This document shows positions 15,777 to 23,913 of a stretch of 54,552 bases of DNA, piece after piece. The notes below the pieces were generated by a model. That model had not been told where the DNA came from and ran no database searches. It saw only the letters and a program-made list of their open reading frames with translations. Each line of letters begins with the position of its first letter. Position 1 is the stretch's first letter. The DNA is from Bacteroidota bacterium (GTDB lineage Bacteria > Bacteroidota > Ignavibacteria > Kryptoniales > JAKASW01): contig JAKAGT010000030.1 in NCBI GenBank assembly GCA_021825585.1, positions 1-54,552 of the forward strand, read 5' to 3'. The position numbers were made by a program, and so were the translations under genes.

Positions 15777-16373
15777 ATGGCCCATAAGGCAAAGCAGAGA
15801 AGCTTTCTCGAGAAGAACATCCATCTGGTCGTTATCGTGGTCGTGGGACTGGTAGTAGGTGCCGTTTATCTGAACAAGTCTAACGGAACGGCGAATGCGT
15901 CCACGGCGGCAGGTGTCCCCTCCGAGTCGGTTCCCAGTGCGACTCCCGACAACGGGAACGCCGCTCCTGAGTTCACTCTGATGTCAACAGACGGCAAGTC
16001 GGTCAGTTTGTCGGATTACAGGGGAAAGGTCGTAGTTGTCGATTTCTGGGCAACATGGTGCCCGCCGTGCAAAGCAGAGATTCCCGATTTCATAAAGTTG
16101 TACTCGAAGTACAAGAGTGATGGTCTTCAGATGCTCGGCATCTCGGTCGACCAGGGCGGTTTGAAGGCGGTCGTGCCTTTCATGAAGCAGTACGGAATCA
16201 ACTATCCGATACTTCTCGCCTCGGATCAGGTCGTCTCCGCGTACGGTGGCATCCAGGGAATACCCACGACTTTTGTGATAGACAAACATGGGAAAGTCCG
16301 TGCGGCGTTCGAAGGTTACAGGCCCGCGTCGGTGTTTGAGGACCTCGTACAGAAGCTCCTGAAGGAAAAATGA
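15777..16373 (+). CDS. TlpA/ResA-type thiol-disulfide oxidoreductase
   Basis: 198 residues. A membrane anchor (about 16-32) is followed by a Ser/Ala/Thr-rich linker (35-60) and an AhpC/TSA-Redoxin domain with FWATWCPPCKAE (Cys95, Cys98) and the cis-Pro loop IQGIPTTFVID. Such proteins face the periplasm and reduce disulfides of apocytochromes or other exported proteins. It starts one base after the DUF302 stop, and its own stop overlaps the next start (ATGA). Confidence 0.9.
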   Translation: MAHKAKQRSFLEKNIHLVVIVVVGLVVGAVYLNKSNGTANASTAAGVPSESVPSATPDNGNAAPEFTLMSTDGKSVSLSDYRGKVVVVDFWATWCPPCKAEIPDFIKLYSKYKSDGLQMLGISVDQGGLKAVVPFMKQYGINYPILLASDQVVSAYGGIQGIPTTFVIDKHGKVRAAFEGYRPASVFEDLVQKLLKEK

Positions 16374-16792
16374 AAGCGCACCGCTGGGCCGGTCTTGCCG
16401 TAACTCTGCTTCTCCTGGCTTCTTCTGCAAATGCCCAGGAGAAGCTGAAGATACTGCTCCATGTCGATTCGCAGGACCCGGCGCGGCTGGAGATGGCGTT
16501 TCATAATGTCCACAGTGTTGAGATGCACACCGGAAAGAAGAATGTCAGGATGGTCGTCGTTGCCAACGGCCCGGCAGTGAAGTTGTTCTTGAAGAATGGC
16601 TCAAAAAAGATAGACAGGGAAATAAAAGTTCTCGTGTCGACGGGAAATGTGGAATTCCACGTTTGTGCGACAAGCCTGAGGGCGTTCGGGTATAAGCCTT
16701 CCGACGTACTTGCCGATTGCCAGGTAGTTCCAGCCGGAGTCATTGACATCGCGCATCTCGAATCTCTGGGTTACGCTTACATCAAGCCGTGA
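16370..16792 (+). CDS. Exported DsrE/DsrF-like protein
   Basis: 140 residues. A signal peptide (about 1-22, ending ANAQ) precedes a DsrE-like fold: KILLHVDSQDPARLEMAFHN, VVVANGPAVKLF, VEFHVCATSLRAFG (Cys99) and ADCQVVPAGVIDIAHLES (Cys117). Cytosolic DsrE proteins transfer sulfane sulfur through the cysteine equivalent to Cys99; this version is periplasmic. Overlaps the upstream TlpA gene by 4 bp. Confidence 0.87.
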   Translation: MKAHRWAGLAVTLLLLASSANAQEKLKILLHVDSQDPARLEMAFHNVHSVEMHTGKKNVRMVVVANGPAVKLFLKNGSKKIDREIKVLVSTGNVEFHVCATSLRAFGYKPSDVLADCQVVPAGVIDIAHLESLGYAYIKP

Positions 16793-16965
16793 ACGCTTAT
16801 CTTCTTGCAGCCGTCGGCGCAGTTGGCGGGGGGATTGCAGGTTTCCTAATCGGGAAATTTTTCGAATCGCGGACGCTTGGAGCCTGTCCGATATTGTGCA
16901 ATCCGAGAATCAGCACGATCTTTTTTGCTATACTGGGAATCATGCTCGCGACGGGCGGGAAGTAA
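16789..16965 (+). CDS. 58-residue membrane protein with ACPILCNP motif
   Basis: Starts with GTG 16789 overlapping the dsrE-like stop by 4 bp (GTGA), and ends at TAA 16963-16965. A glycine-rich membrane helix (about 3-22) is followed by ESRTLGACPILCNPR with Cys33 and Cys37, and a second helix (about 41-56). The motif CPI-x-x-NP-x-x-ST is shared with the protein at 14772, which supports this as a genuine gene despite its length. I infer that the pair are divergent paralogues of a cysteine-bearing micro-membrane family in a thiol-transfer operon. Confidence 0.75.
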   Translation: MNAYLLAAVGAVGGGIAGFLIGKFFESRTLGACPILCNPRISTIFFAILGIMLATGGK

Positions 16966-16984
16966 TATTAATGGAGATTTGTAA

Positions 16985-17389
16985 ATGAAGATACAGCTTA
17001 AGCAGGTTGAAGGTAACACTTATGTCGGCAAGGGCGAATCAAATCACTGGGTGACCGTGGACGCATCACTGAACAGCGGCGGAGCCGACGGCGGTACCAG
17101 GCCGATGGAGCTGCTGCTAATCGCTCTTGCAGGCTGCACGGCGATGGACATCGAAAGCATATTGAAAAAGAAGCGTGCCGGGATGACCAACCTCGAGCTG
17201 GAAGTCTCCGGGGAAAAGCAGGAAGAATATCCCAAGCGGTTCACGGATATTCACATTACTTACATAATCCACGGCGATGTCAAACAGGCCGACGCCGAAC
17301 AGGCAGTTCAATTGTCACGCGAAAAATATTGCTCGGTGTCTGGTTCGCTGAACGCGAACGTTACCCACGAAATAAGAATAGTTGGTTAG
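16985..17389 (+). CDS. OsmC family protein
   Basis: 134 residues with the OsmC/Ohr fold and its two redox cysteines in ALAGCTAMDIESIL (Cys51) and SREKYCSVSGSL (Cys116). OsmC-type proteins are thiol-dependent peroxidases for organic hydroperoxides; those beside thioredoxin/TusA/DsrE genes may handle sulfur adducts. It uses ATG 16985 with a weak GGAG sequence upstream and closes the redox operon. Confidence 0.9.
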   Translation: MKIQLKQVEGNTYVGKGESNHWVTVDASLNSGGADGGTRPMELLLIALAGCTAMDIESILKKKRAGMTNLELEVSGEKQEEYPKRFTDIHITYIIHGDVKQADAEQAVQLSREKYCSVSGSLNANVTHEIRIVG

Positions 17390-17397
17390 AGGGATTG

Positions 17398-17414
17398 CCT
17401 GCGCTGAGCGCAGG
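17398..17414 (+). terminator. Hairpin between the redox operon and surE
   Basis: CCTGCGC-TGA-GCGCAGG is a perfect 7-bp stem with a 3-nt loop, 9 bp after the osmC stop, in a convergent gap. The following T-run is poor, so terminator function is likely but not proven. Confidence 0.5.
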
Positions 17415-17480
17415 TGGTTCATTCTGAATTCGCAATTCCTCTATCCGACTCGGATGAATTGAGCCGGAGCCGGCCGGCAT

Positions 17481-18266
17481 TTAAAGCTGTATCTTAAACT
17501 TCCCGTTCCATTCCTTCCGCATCTTCTCGAGAAACTGATAATGCGTCAGGTCAAAATGGATCGGCGTCACCGAAATGTATCCCGACTTCAACGCGATTTG
17601 GTCCACGTCTTCTTCATGGTCGAATACGTGCATCTTTCCCGCGAGCCAGTAGTAATCCTTGTTCTTCGGATCCTTCCTCTGGTAAAACTCGTCGTCCCAT
17701 CTGGATCGCCCTTGCCTCGTGTACCTGACCCCCTTGATCTTTTCGGTCGGTATTGCAGGGACGTTGACATTGAGTATTGTGTCCTTAGGCAGGCCTTGTC
17801 TCAGGACAAATTTTGCCAGCTTCGCGGAGAATCTCGCCGCCGGTTCAAAATCGGGCTTAGGTGTGAATTCGAGTGAGACGGAAACTGAAGGGATGCCGAG
17901 GATGGTTCCTTCCGTGGCGGCGCTCACTGTGCCCGAGTAGATGACATTGACGGCGGTGTTCAGTCCGTCATTGATCCCTGAAATTATCAGATCGGGTTTC
18001 TCTTTCAGGAGGGTTCTGATTCCGAGCTTTACGCAATCAGCCGGAGTCCCATCCACAGCGTAACCGAGTGGCACGCCATCCCTGTGAAACTCATAGGCCC
18101 GCAGGGGAGTCCTGACGGTGATCGCATGTCCGACCGCGCTCTGCTGGATGCTGGGTGCGACGACAGTGACCCTGGCTATTCTCCTGAGAGCTTTGACGAG
18201 GAAGAACAAGCCGGGAGCGTCGATTCCGTCGTCATTGGAAACTAGAATGAGGGGTTTCTTCTGCAT
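17481..18266 (-). CDS. surE: 5'/3'-nucleotidase SurE
   Basis: Metal-dependent survival-protein E phosphatase acting on nucleoside monophosphates. 261 residues. SNDDGIDAPG (10-19) supplies the metal-binding Asp pair; SGINDGLNTAVNVIYSGTVSAATEG carries the conserved Asn and the SGT motif; YAVDGTPADCVKLG is also typical. The metal loop reads GINDGLN-TAVN instead of the common GxNxGxNLG, a small deviation. Encoded alone on the minus strand between two plus-strand units. Confidence 0.95.
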   Translation of the reverse strand: MQKKPLILVSNDDGIDAPGLFFLVKALRRIARVTVVAPSIQQSAVGHAITVRTPLRAYEFHRDGVPLGYAVDGTPADCVKLGIRTLLKEKPDLIISGINDGLNTAVNVIYSGTVSAATEGTILGIPSVSVSLEFTPKPDFEPAARFSAKLAKFVLRQGLPKDTILNVNVPAIPTEKIKGVRYTRQGRSRWDDEFYQRKDPKNKDYYWLAGKMHVFDHEEDVDQIALKSGYISVTPIHFDLTHYQFLEKMRKEWNGKFKIQL

Positions 18267-18357
18267 TCATAAATTTAGGCATGAAAAACGTCAGATTTAA
18301 GCCAAAGGTGACGCCGCCCTGCAATTTTTGTCCGGCCGGATTACAACGAGAAAAAGT

Positions 18358-18386
18358 TTGTTACTTGAATTGAAATTGTTTATCAT
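18358..18386 (+). promoter_or_regulatory. Promoter of the RRM protein gene with a long leader
   Basis: TTGTTA (18358-18363), 17 bp, TATCAT (18381-18386). Initiation near 18393 would give a leader of about 195 nt before ATG 18587, a length often associated with cold-responsive RNA-binding protein genes. No other gene occupies 18267-18586. Confidence 0.55.
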
Positions 18387-18586
18387 ACGACAAAGGATTG
18401 ACCGTGAAATCAGTCATATCGCGCCCTATTCGAGGCGCAACGCTCTGTGAACTAATCCAATTGGGATGAACCCTGCCGCGCTGACCTCTCCATGACTGAT
18501 CATTCTCATTTTTCCGTTAAGCCTTCAAATTCCCAGATGGACGCATGGGCAATCAAATTATCATTCAACAACAGGGAGAAGTAAAG

Positions 18587-18925
18587 ATGAACATCTACAT
18601 CGGCAACATATCTAGGGACCTAAGCGAGGAGGAACTGCGCGACGCGTTTTCGGCTTTCGGAGAGGTCTCTACGGTCAACATAATCAAGGACAAATTTACG
18701 GGCGAGTATAGAGGCTTCGCATTCGTAGAAATGCCGAATAAGGAAGAGGCAGAGGCTGCTATTTCCGGATTGAACGGTAAGGATCTGAAGGGAAGAGCGC
18801 TCAACGTTAATGAGGCCCGTCCCCGTACCGATGATCGTCGCGGCGGCGGCGGTGGAAGAGGCGGACCGAGACGCAGCGGTGGCGGCGGCGGCGGCTTCGG
18901 CGGCGGCGGACGCAGAAGATTCTAA
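18587..18925 (+). CDS. RNA-binding protein, RRM plus Gly-rich tail
   Basis: 112 residues. One RRM covers 1-80, with RNP2 IYIGNI (3-8) and RNP1 YRGFAFVEM (41-49). The C-terminal 30 residues are an Arg/Gly-rich tail ending GRRRF. Such small RRM proteins are usually cold- or stress-induced RNA chaperones in cyanobacteria and the FCB group. ATG 18587 with AGGGAGAAG upstream gives the normal RRM start; an ATG at 18545 would add 14 unrelated residues. A strong terminator follows. Confidence 0.93.
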   Translation: MNIYIGNISRDLSEEELRDAFSAFGEVSTVNIIKDKFTGEYRGFAFVEMPNKEEAEAAISGLNGKDLKGRALNVNEARPRTDDRRGGGGGRGGPRRSGGGGGGFGGGGRRRF

Positions 18926-18933
18926 GTTGACTT

Positions 18934-18973
18934 GGCAGGTGACCTGATACAGAGTCACCTGCCCTTCCTTTCC
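18934..18973 (+). terminator. Terminator after the RRM gene
   Basis: GGCAGGTGAC (18934-18943) pairs perfectly with GTCACCTGCC (18954-18963) around a 10-nt loop, followed by CTTCCTTTCC. Confidence 0.75.
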
Positions 18974-19172
18974 AAATCTATCTCCGGGGTGTGAATTGCG
19001 GTTGCGGTCGCAATCCACTCAACTTCCCTTTTACCGCGACGGGGGTGTGTTGCAGTGTCGCATCAACTCACAGGAAGATGCGTGCGGTCCCGAGGGAGGA
19101 TGTTAGTCTAATATCATGCCCGAAATAGAATCTGTGGTTGCATGTATATGATTTACTAGTTTACCTCGTAAA
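18974..19172. other. Intergenic region before secD, no gene seen
   Basis: No coding sequence supported. Several short GC-rich inverted segments are present but none forms a convincing RNA gene. Confidence 0.45.
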
Positions 19173-19201
19173 TTGATTTTCAGGCCAGCGGTTGATATAT
19201 T
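19173..19201 (+). promoter_or_regulatory. Promoter of secDF
   Basis: TTGATT (19173-19178), 17 bp, TATATT (19196-19201), hexamer for hexamer and in spacing the same as the tRNA-Gln promoter. The transcript would start about 35 nt before the secD start. Confidence 0.7.
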
Positions 19202-19242
19202 GACTGCGGTTTTTTTGTAATTTCAAACTCCGGAGGATTTTT

Positions 19243-21156
19243 TTGCGCAAGAATCGCTTTAAGATCATACTTATCATAGCCGCAATAGCACTTGCGCTCT
19301 ACTATCTCTACCCGACTTACCAGAGCGCAACATACGATAAGAAGTTGACCGAACTTTCAGGTCAGACTAAACTCGTAGATTATTTGGAGTCGCACCCCCT
19401 TCCGCAAATGTCCGATTCTCTGAAAACGGCGGATCTGGACAGTCTCACGCAGGTGTTCGACACAGACAGCATTAATTATTATGATGCAAATGCCAAGAGC
19501 ATTCAGGACGCGAGACTGAAGCGGATTAAACTCGGATTGGATCTTCAGGGCGGAATGCACATCGTGCTTCAGGTGAATATCCTGAAAATGCTCGAAGACA
19601 TGGCGAAGAACAAGGACCAGACCTTCAGCCAGGTAATGCAGCAGGTCTCGTCCATAGTTAAGACGACCGGCGCCAATCCTCTTACGGTGTTGTCGCAACA
19701 GTTCGATCAGCGCGGCATCCGTCTGAGCAGGTATTACGGCGACATCCGCGACGACAATGCAAAGGTGATGTCGTATCTCAGCGACCAGGCGAAGACAGCT
19801 GTAGACCGCGCCATGGAAATCGTCAGAAACCGCGTCGACCAGTACGGTGTGTCTGAACCGTCGATACAGAAACAGGGAAGCACGAGGTTCATAGTTGAGC
19901 TCCCGGGTGTAAGCAACGAGACCGAAGTCAGAGAGCTCTTGCAGGGAACGGCCCTTCTGGAGTTCAAGCTGCTGCAACCCGAGGCCATTGTTGTAAAAGT
20001 GTTCCAGGCGATAGACGACATTCTCGCCGGCAAGAAAGACACGCTTGCCGCGAAATCGGATACTGCCGCGTCCGATTCAAACATGACCGCAGCCCAGTTT
20101 GCCAAACAGCATCCGTTTTTCTCGATCGTCCGGGTCAGCTCGCAAACCGGCGACGCATATGTTGCTGAAAATGACAAAGACAGGCTGGATCGGATTTTGG
20201 AGCGGCCCGAGGTTCAACACGTTATTCCTTCCGATTTTCAGTTCCTTTACAGCGCAAAGGCGCAAATCGTCGACCAGGGGCAGAAATATTATGCCCTCTA
20301 TGTGGTTAATAAACAGGCGGAGTTGACCGGGAGCGTGATTACGAACGCGCAGGCGACCATCGACCCGACCAACAATACTCCCGTCGTTCAGATGACGATG
20401 AACTCGCAGGGATCGAGGGAGTGGGCCCGGATTACCGGCGCCAATATTCACAAACGAATCGCCATCGTCCTTGATAACGCCGTTTATTCGGCACCTGTTG
20501 TCCAGAACAAGATTCCGAACGGTAGCTCTCAGATAACCGGAATGGCCAATATGGACGAAGCAAACGTGCTCGCAATCGTGCTCAGGGCAGGGGCGCTTCC
20601 CGCACCGGTGGACATCGTGGAAGAGAGAAACGTCGGACCGTCTCTGGGTGAAGACTCGATCAGGAACGGAGTCACGTCCGGCGTCGCAGCGCTTGCGCTG
20701 ATAATCCTCTTCATGGGAGTCTACTATCGTACAGGCGGAGTTGCCGCAGATTTTGCTCTGCTTCTGAACATCCTGTTCATTCTCGGTGTTCTCGCGGCAT
20801 TTCACGCCACGCTTACACTTCCGGGCATAGCCGGTATGATACTAACGTTCGCAGTTGCGGTCGACGCAAACGTCCTTATATATGAACGCATACGTGAGGA
20901 AATGACAACCGGAAAGACCCTGAGGGCAGCCATAGATCAAGGCTACTCCAAGGCATTCACCGCAATCTTTGATGCCAACATAATTTCGCTCTTCACGGGC
21001 GCGATCCTCTACCAGTTCGGAACCGGGCCGGTGCAGGGATTCGCACTGACACTTATGATCGGTATCGTGGCAAGCTTATTCAGCGCTATCGTGATTACCC
21101 GGGTGATATTCGATATTATGGTCGAACGCGGCGTCACAAGCATTAACTTCGGTTGA
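19243..21156 (+). CDS. secD: Protein translocase subunit SecD
   Basis: Proton-driven accessory subunit of the Sec translocon that pulls exported proteins into the periplasm. 637 residues: first membrane helix (about 6-22), periplasmic domains including KLGLDLQGGMHIVLQV and a VVQMTMNSQGSREWARITG segment, then five membrane helices from about residue 475 with the SecD signature VAVDANVLIYERIREE. TTG 19243 is the start, 6 nt after GGAGG; no ATG fits. secF follows 36 bp downstream. Confidence 0.95.
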   Translation: MRKNRFKIILIIAAIALALYYLYPTYQSATYDKKLTELSGQTKLVDYLESHPLPQMSDSLKTADLDSLTQVFDTDSINYYDANAKSIQDARLKRIKLGLDLQGGMHIVLQVNILKMLEDMAKNKDQTFSQVMQQVSSIVKTTGANPLTVLSQQFDQRGIRLSRYYGDIRDDNAKVMSYLSDQAKTAVDRAMEIVRNRVDQYGVSEPSIQKQGSTRFIVELPGVSNETEVRELLQGTALLEFKLLQPEAIVVKVFQAIDDILAGKKDTLAAKSDTAASDSNMTAAQFAKQHPFFSIVRVSSQTGDAYVAENDKDRLDRILERPEVQHVIPSDFQFLYSAKAQIVDQGQKYYALYVVNKQAELTGSVITNAQATIDPTNNTPVVQMTMNSQGSREWARITGANIHKRIAIVLDNAVYSAPVVQNKIPNGSSQITGMANMDEANVLAIVLRAGALPAPVDIVEERNVGPSLGEDSIRNGVTSGVAALALIILFMGVYYRTGGVAADFALLLNILFILGVLAAFHATLTLPGIAGMILTFAVAVDANVLIYERIREEMTTGKTLRAAIDQGYSKAFTAIFDANIISLFTGAILYQFGTGPVQGFALTLMIGIVASLFSAIVITRVIFDIMVERGVTSINFG

Positions 21157-21192
21157 TCAACAAGATATTTGATTGGAATAGGAGTCTTATAA

Positions 21193-22179
21193 ATGCGGAT
21201 TTTTCCGAGAACTAACATCGATTTCATAGGAAGGCGGCATATCTGGTACACTGTGTCCGCCTCCCTGATACTGATCGGTCTTATCACGATAGCGATACGG
21301 GGGTTGAACTATGGGATCGATTTCGTGGGCGGCACGGAACTTACCCTCCAGTTTACCCCGGCTTTGCATATTGGAGAGGTTCGCTCTGCTCTGAATAAAA
21401 TCGGGCATGGCGACGCAGAAATAAAAACATTCGGCACTGCCAACCAGCTTCTGATACGCGTCAAGGCATCCGAGCAAACGGCAAATACAAGCGACCAGAT
21501 AATGAGCGACCTCAAAAGCAGCTTTCCCAACACGAGGATTCAGCTGCTCGAGGACAACAAGATCGGTCCTGAAATCGGACAGGAACTGAAGAGAGACGCC
21601 GTGATGGCAATTTTCTATGGACTGCTCGCCATCCTTATCTATGTCTCCTTCCGGTTCCAGTTCATCTACGCCGTGGGAGCTGTGCTTGCGCTTTTCCACG
21701 ATGTCCTGATCACACTAGGCGCCGTCGCGATTTTCGGGTGGCTCATCCCGTGGCTGAACATCGAAATTGACCAGACCATGGTGGCCGCTTTTCTGACACT
21801 CGTGGCTTATTCGATGAACGATACCGTCGTTATTTTCGACCGAATAAGAGAGAATCTCAAAATCTATAAGGGCGAGAACCTGATCCGAGTGATGAACAGG
21901 AGTATCAACGACACACTGAGCCGTACTATTATCACATCGGGCACAGCATTTGTCGTACTGCTTGTGCTGCTGATCTTCGGCGGCGAAGTAACCAGAGGAT
22001 TTGCGTTCGCGATGTTGGTCGGGGTCGTAACGGGTACTTACTCGTCGATCTATGTAGCCTCTTCGATAGTTGTCGACTACAACATCTACATCAAGAAGGT
22101 TGATCTTCGTTTAACCCAGACGCAGTCGCCTGTTTTGGAAGTCGAGAAACCATATGAAGTTGCGGCAAAAAGAGCTTAA
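21193..22179 (+). CDS. secF: Protein translocase subunit SecF
   Basis: Partner of SecD. 328 residues: first helix (about 17-36), GIDFVGGTELTLQF at the start of the periplasmic domain, and five C-terminal helices with YSMNDTVVIFDRIREN, the SecF signature equivalent to the SecD VDANV motif. AGGAG upstream of ATG 21193. The last 26 bp overlap the next gene. Confidence 0.96.
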   Translation: MRIFPRTNIDFIGRRHIWYTVSASLILIGLITIAIRGLNYGIDFVGGTELTLQFTPALHIGEVRSALNKIGHGDAEIKTFGTANQLLIRVKASEQTANTSDQIMSDLKSSFPNTRIQLLEDNKIGPEIGQELKRDAVMAIFYGLLAILIYVSFRFQFIYAVGAVLALFHDVLITLGAVAIFGWLIPWLNIEIDQTMVAAFLTLVAYSMNDTVVIFDRIRENLKIYKGENLIRVMNRSINDTLSRTIITSGTAFVVLLVLLIFGGEVTRGFAFAMLVGVVTGTYSSIYVASSIVVDYNIYIKKVDLRLTQTQSPVLEVEKPYEVAAKRA

Positions 22180-22510
22180 CGACGGGGTCGTTCTTCTCGA
22201 AATCGAGGGGAACATTATCGGCGGGCCGGACGCCATAAGTCTGAATGAAGAAGTGCACAACCTCGTGAACGGCGGGAAAAGACTGTTCGTGCTCGACATG
22301 AAATCTGTCGAGCACATAAACAGCAGCGGGCTCGGCATCCTGATAGCGAGTTTAAATGTGGTTCGTCAGGCGGGAGGCGATTTAAGGATAGCTAATGTCG
22401 GATCCCGCGTGCTGGACCTTCTCAAGATCACCAAACTCGACCAGATTTTCGAAGTGCACAAATCGGTCGACGAGGCAGTGAAGAATCTCAATCGGGTTTC
22501 CCAGGCCTGA
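22154..22510 (+). CDS. STAS-domain anti-sigma factor antagonist
   Basis: 118 residues forming a single STAS domain of the SpoIIAA/RsbV type. The phosphorylatable serine lies in HINSSGLGIL (about 56-65). Such proteins bind anti-sigma kinases in partner-switching control. The start is inside the secF 3' end (26-bp overlap), which is unusual and implies coupled translation with the translocase. A paralogue is at 46028. No cognate kinase or phosphatase is visible in this window. Confidence 0.9.
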   Translation: MKLRQKELNDGVVLLEIEGNIIGGPDAISLNEEVHNLVNGGKRLFVLDMKSVEHINSSGLGILIASLNVVRQAGGDLRIANVGSRVLDLLKITKLDQIFEVHKSVDEAVKNLNRVSQA

Positions 22511-22552
22511 CAGCGGCAGGGGAACTTCCGCAAATCCAGTGAATCGAATCAA

Positions 22553-23821
22553 ATGTCTATTAAAGTGATCGTCGGCGCCCAATGGGGCGATGAGGGCAAG
22601 GGAAAGATTGTTGACCTCCTTAGCGAGGACATCGATATAGTTGCCCGCTACCAGGGAGGAGCAAACGCCGGGCACACGGTAGTTGTTGACGGCAAGACGT
22701 ACGTACTTCATCTCATACCTTCCGGAATCCTGCACCCCGGCGTGGCTTGCGTTATCGGAAACGGCGTCGTGCTTGATCCACAGGCCTTCCTTGAAGAGGT
22801 GAAGTTTCTGGAATCCCTGAATGTGAACGTCCACGGCAGGCTGTTTATTTCCCACAACGCCCATCTCATAATGCCCTACCATAAGCTGATAGACTCTCTG
22901 AAAGAACAGGGTGCGTCTAAAATCGGCACGACCGGGAGGGGAATCGGACCCGCATATATAGACAAATTCGCCAGGGTTGGGATTAAGATTGTCGACCTTC
23001 TTCACCGCGACAATCTCGTCAAGAAGATTCGCTCCAACATCGAGGACAAGAACCAGCTCCTCAGTAAGATTTACAATTCATCCGAGATGGATGTGAACGA
23101 AATCGTCGATACATACATTCATTACGACGAGGAACTCGACGAATTCATAAAAGACACCTCTCTCTATCTCAACCAGCAGTTGAAAGAGGGAAAGCGGGTG
23201 TTAGCCGAGGGCGCACAGGGCGCCATGCTGGATGTCGATTTCGGGACTTACCCTTATGTGACATCATCCAATCCGACGAGCGGCGGAGCCTGCACGGGGC
23301 TTGGCGTGCCTCCGACGGCAGTCGAATCGATCGTCGGCGTTGCGAAGGCGTATACGACGAGAGTAGGAAACGGTCCGTTCCCTACAGAGCAGCTGAACGA
23401 AACGGGTGAGACGCTGCGGAAGATCGGCGGTGAATACGGTGCGACAACCGGGAGGCCGAGGAGATGCGGCTGGCTCGACCTTTTCAGCCTGAAGTACTCG
23501 GTGATGGTAAACGGAATCGAGGAAATTGCGCTCACCAAACTTGATGTCCTGGATCAGTTCGACGAGATCAAAGTATGCGTCGGATATAAGTACAACGACA
23601 AGCCTTTGAAAACCTTCCCGCTCGACCTTTGCACTATTGAGGGAATTGAGCCTGTCTATGAGACCTTGCCGGGCTGGAATTCCGGAATTTCCGGGGCGAA
23701 GAATATGAGCGAGCTTCCAGCCAACTGCAGATTCTACGTGGAGTACATCGAGCGGTACCTGGAAGTTCCTCTTAAGATTGTATCCGTCGGCGCTATGAGA
23801 GCGCAGACGATAGTCCGGTAG
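22553..23821 (+). CDS. purA: Adenylosuccinate synthetase
   Basis: First committed step from IMP to AMP, GTP-dependent. 422 residues, normal length. GAQWGDEGKGK (8-18) is the P-loop-like IMP/GTP motif with the catalytic Asp, GGANAGHTV the catalytic His loop, GTTGRGIGPAY a conserved IMP-binding loop, and TTGRPRRCGWLD another signature. Starts 42 bp after the STAS gene. Confidence 0.98.
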   Translation: MSIKVIVGAQWGDEGKGKIVDLLSEDIDIVARYQGGANAGHTVVVDGKTYVLHLIPSGILHPGVACVIGNGVVLDPQAFLEEVKFLESLNVNVHGRLFISHNAHLIMPYHKLIDSLKEQGASKIGTTGRGIGPAYIDKFARVGIKIVDLLHRDNLVKKIRSNIEDKNQLLSKIYNSSEMDVNEIVDTYIHYDEELDEFIKDTSLYLNQQLKEGKRVLAEGAQGAMLDVDFGTYPYVTSSNPTSGGACTGLGVPPTAVESIVGVAKAYTTRVGNGPFPTEQLNETGETLRKIGGEYGATTGRPRRCGWLDLFSLKYSVMVNGIEEIALTKLDVLDQFDEIKVCVGYKYNDKPLKTFPLDLCTIEGIEPVYETLPGWNSGISGAKNMSELPANCRFYVEYIERYLEVPLKIVSVGAMRAQTIVR

Positions 23822-23885
23822 AAGGGAAAAATTTCGGGAGTGGAACTTCCTCACCGCAAAGGAAGTCTGAAGACTCTATCATAAC

Positions 23886-23904
23886 GTGGCATTCTCCATG
23901 CCAC
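23886..23904. other. Hairpin between convergent purA and the barrel gene
   Basis: GTGGCAT (23886-23892) and ATGCCAC (23898-23904) form a 7-bp stem with a 5-nt loop. No clear T-run on either strand, so a bidirectional terminator is possible but weakly supported. Confidence 0.35.
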
Positions 23905-23913
23905 TCACGGGGA

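Noticed and set aside
16743-16988. 81-codon plus-strand frame over the end of the DsrE-like gene
   Set aside because: The alternative 58-codon frame starting at GTG 16789 has two membrane helices and a motif shared with its operon neighbour, and this frame has neither.
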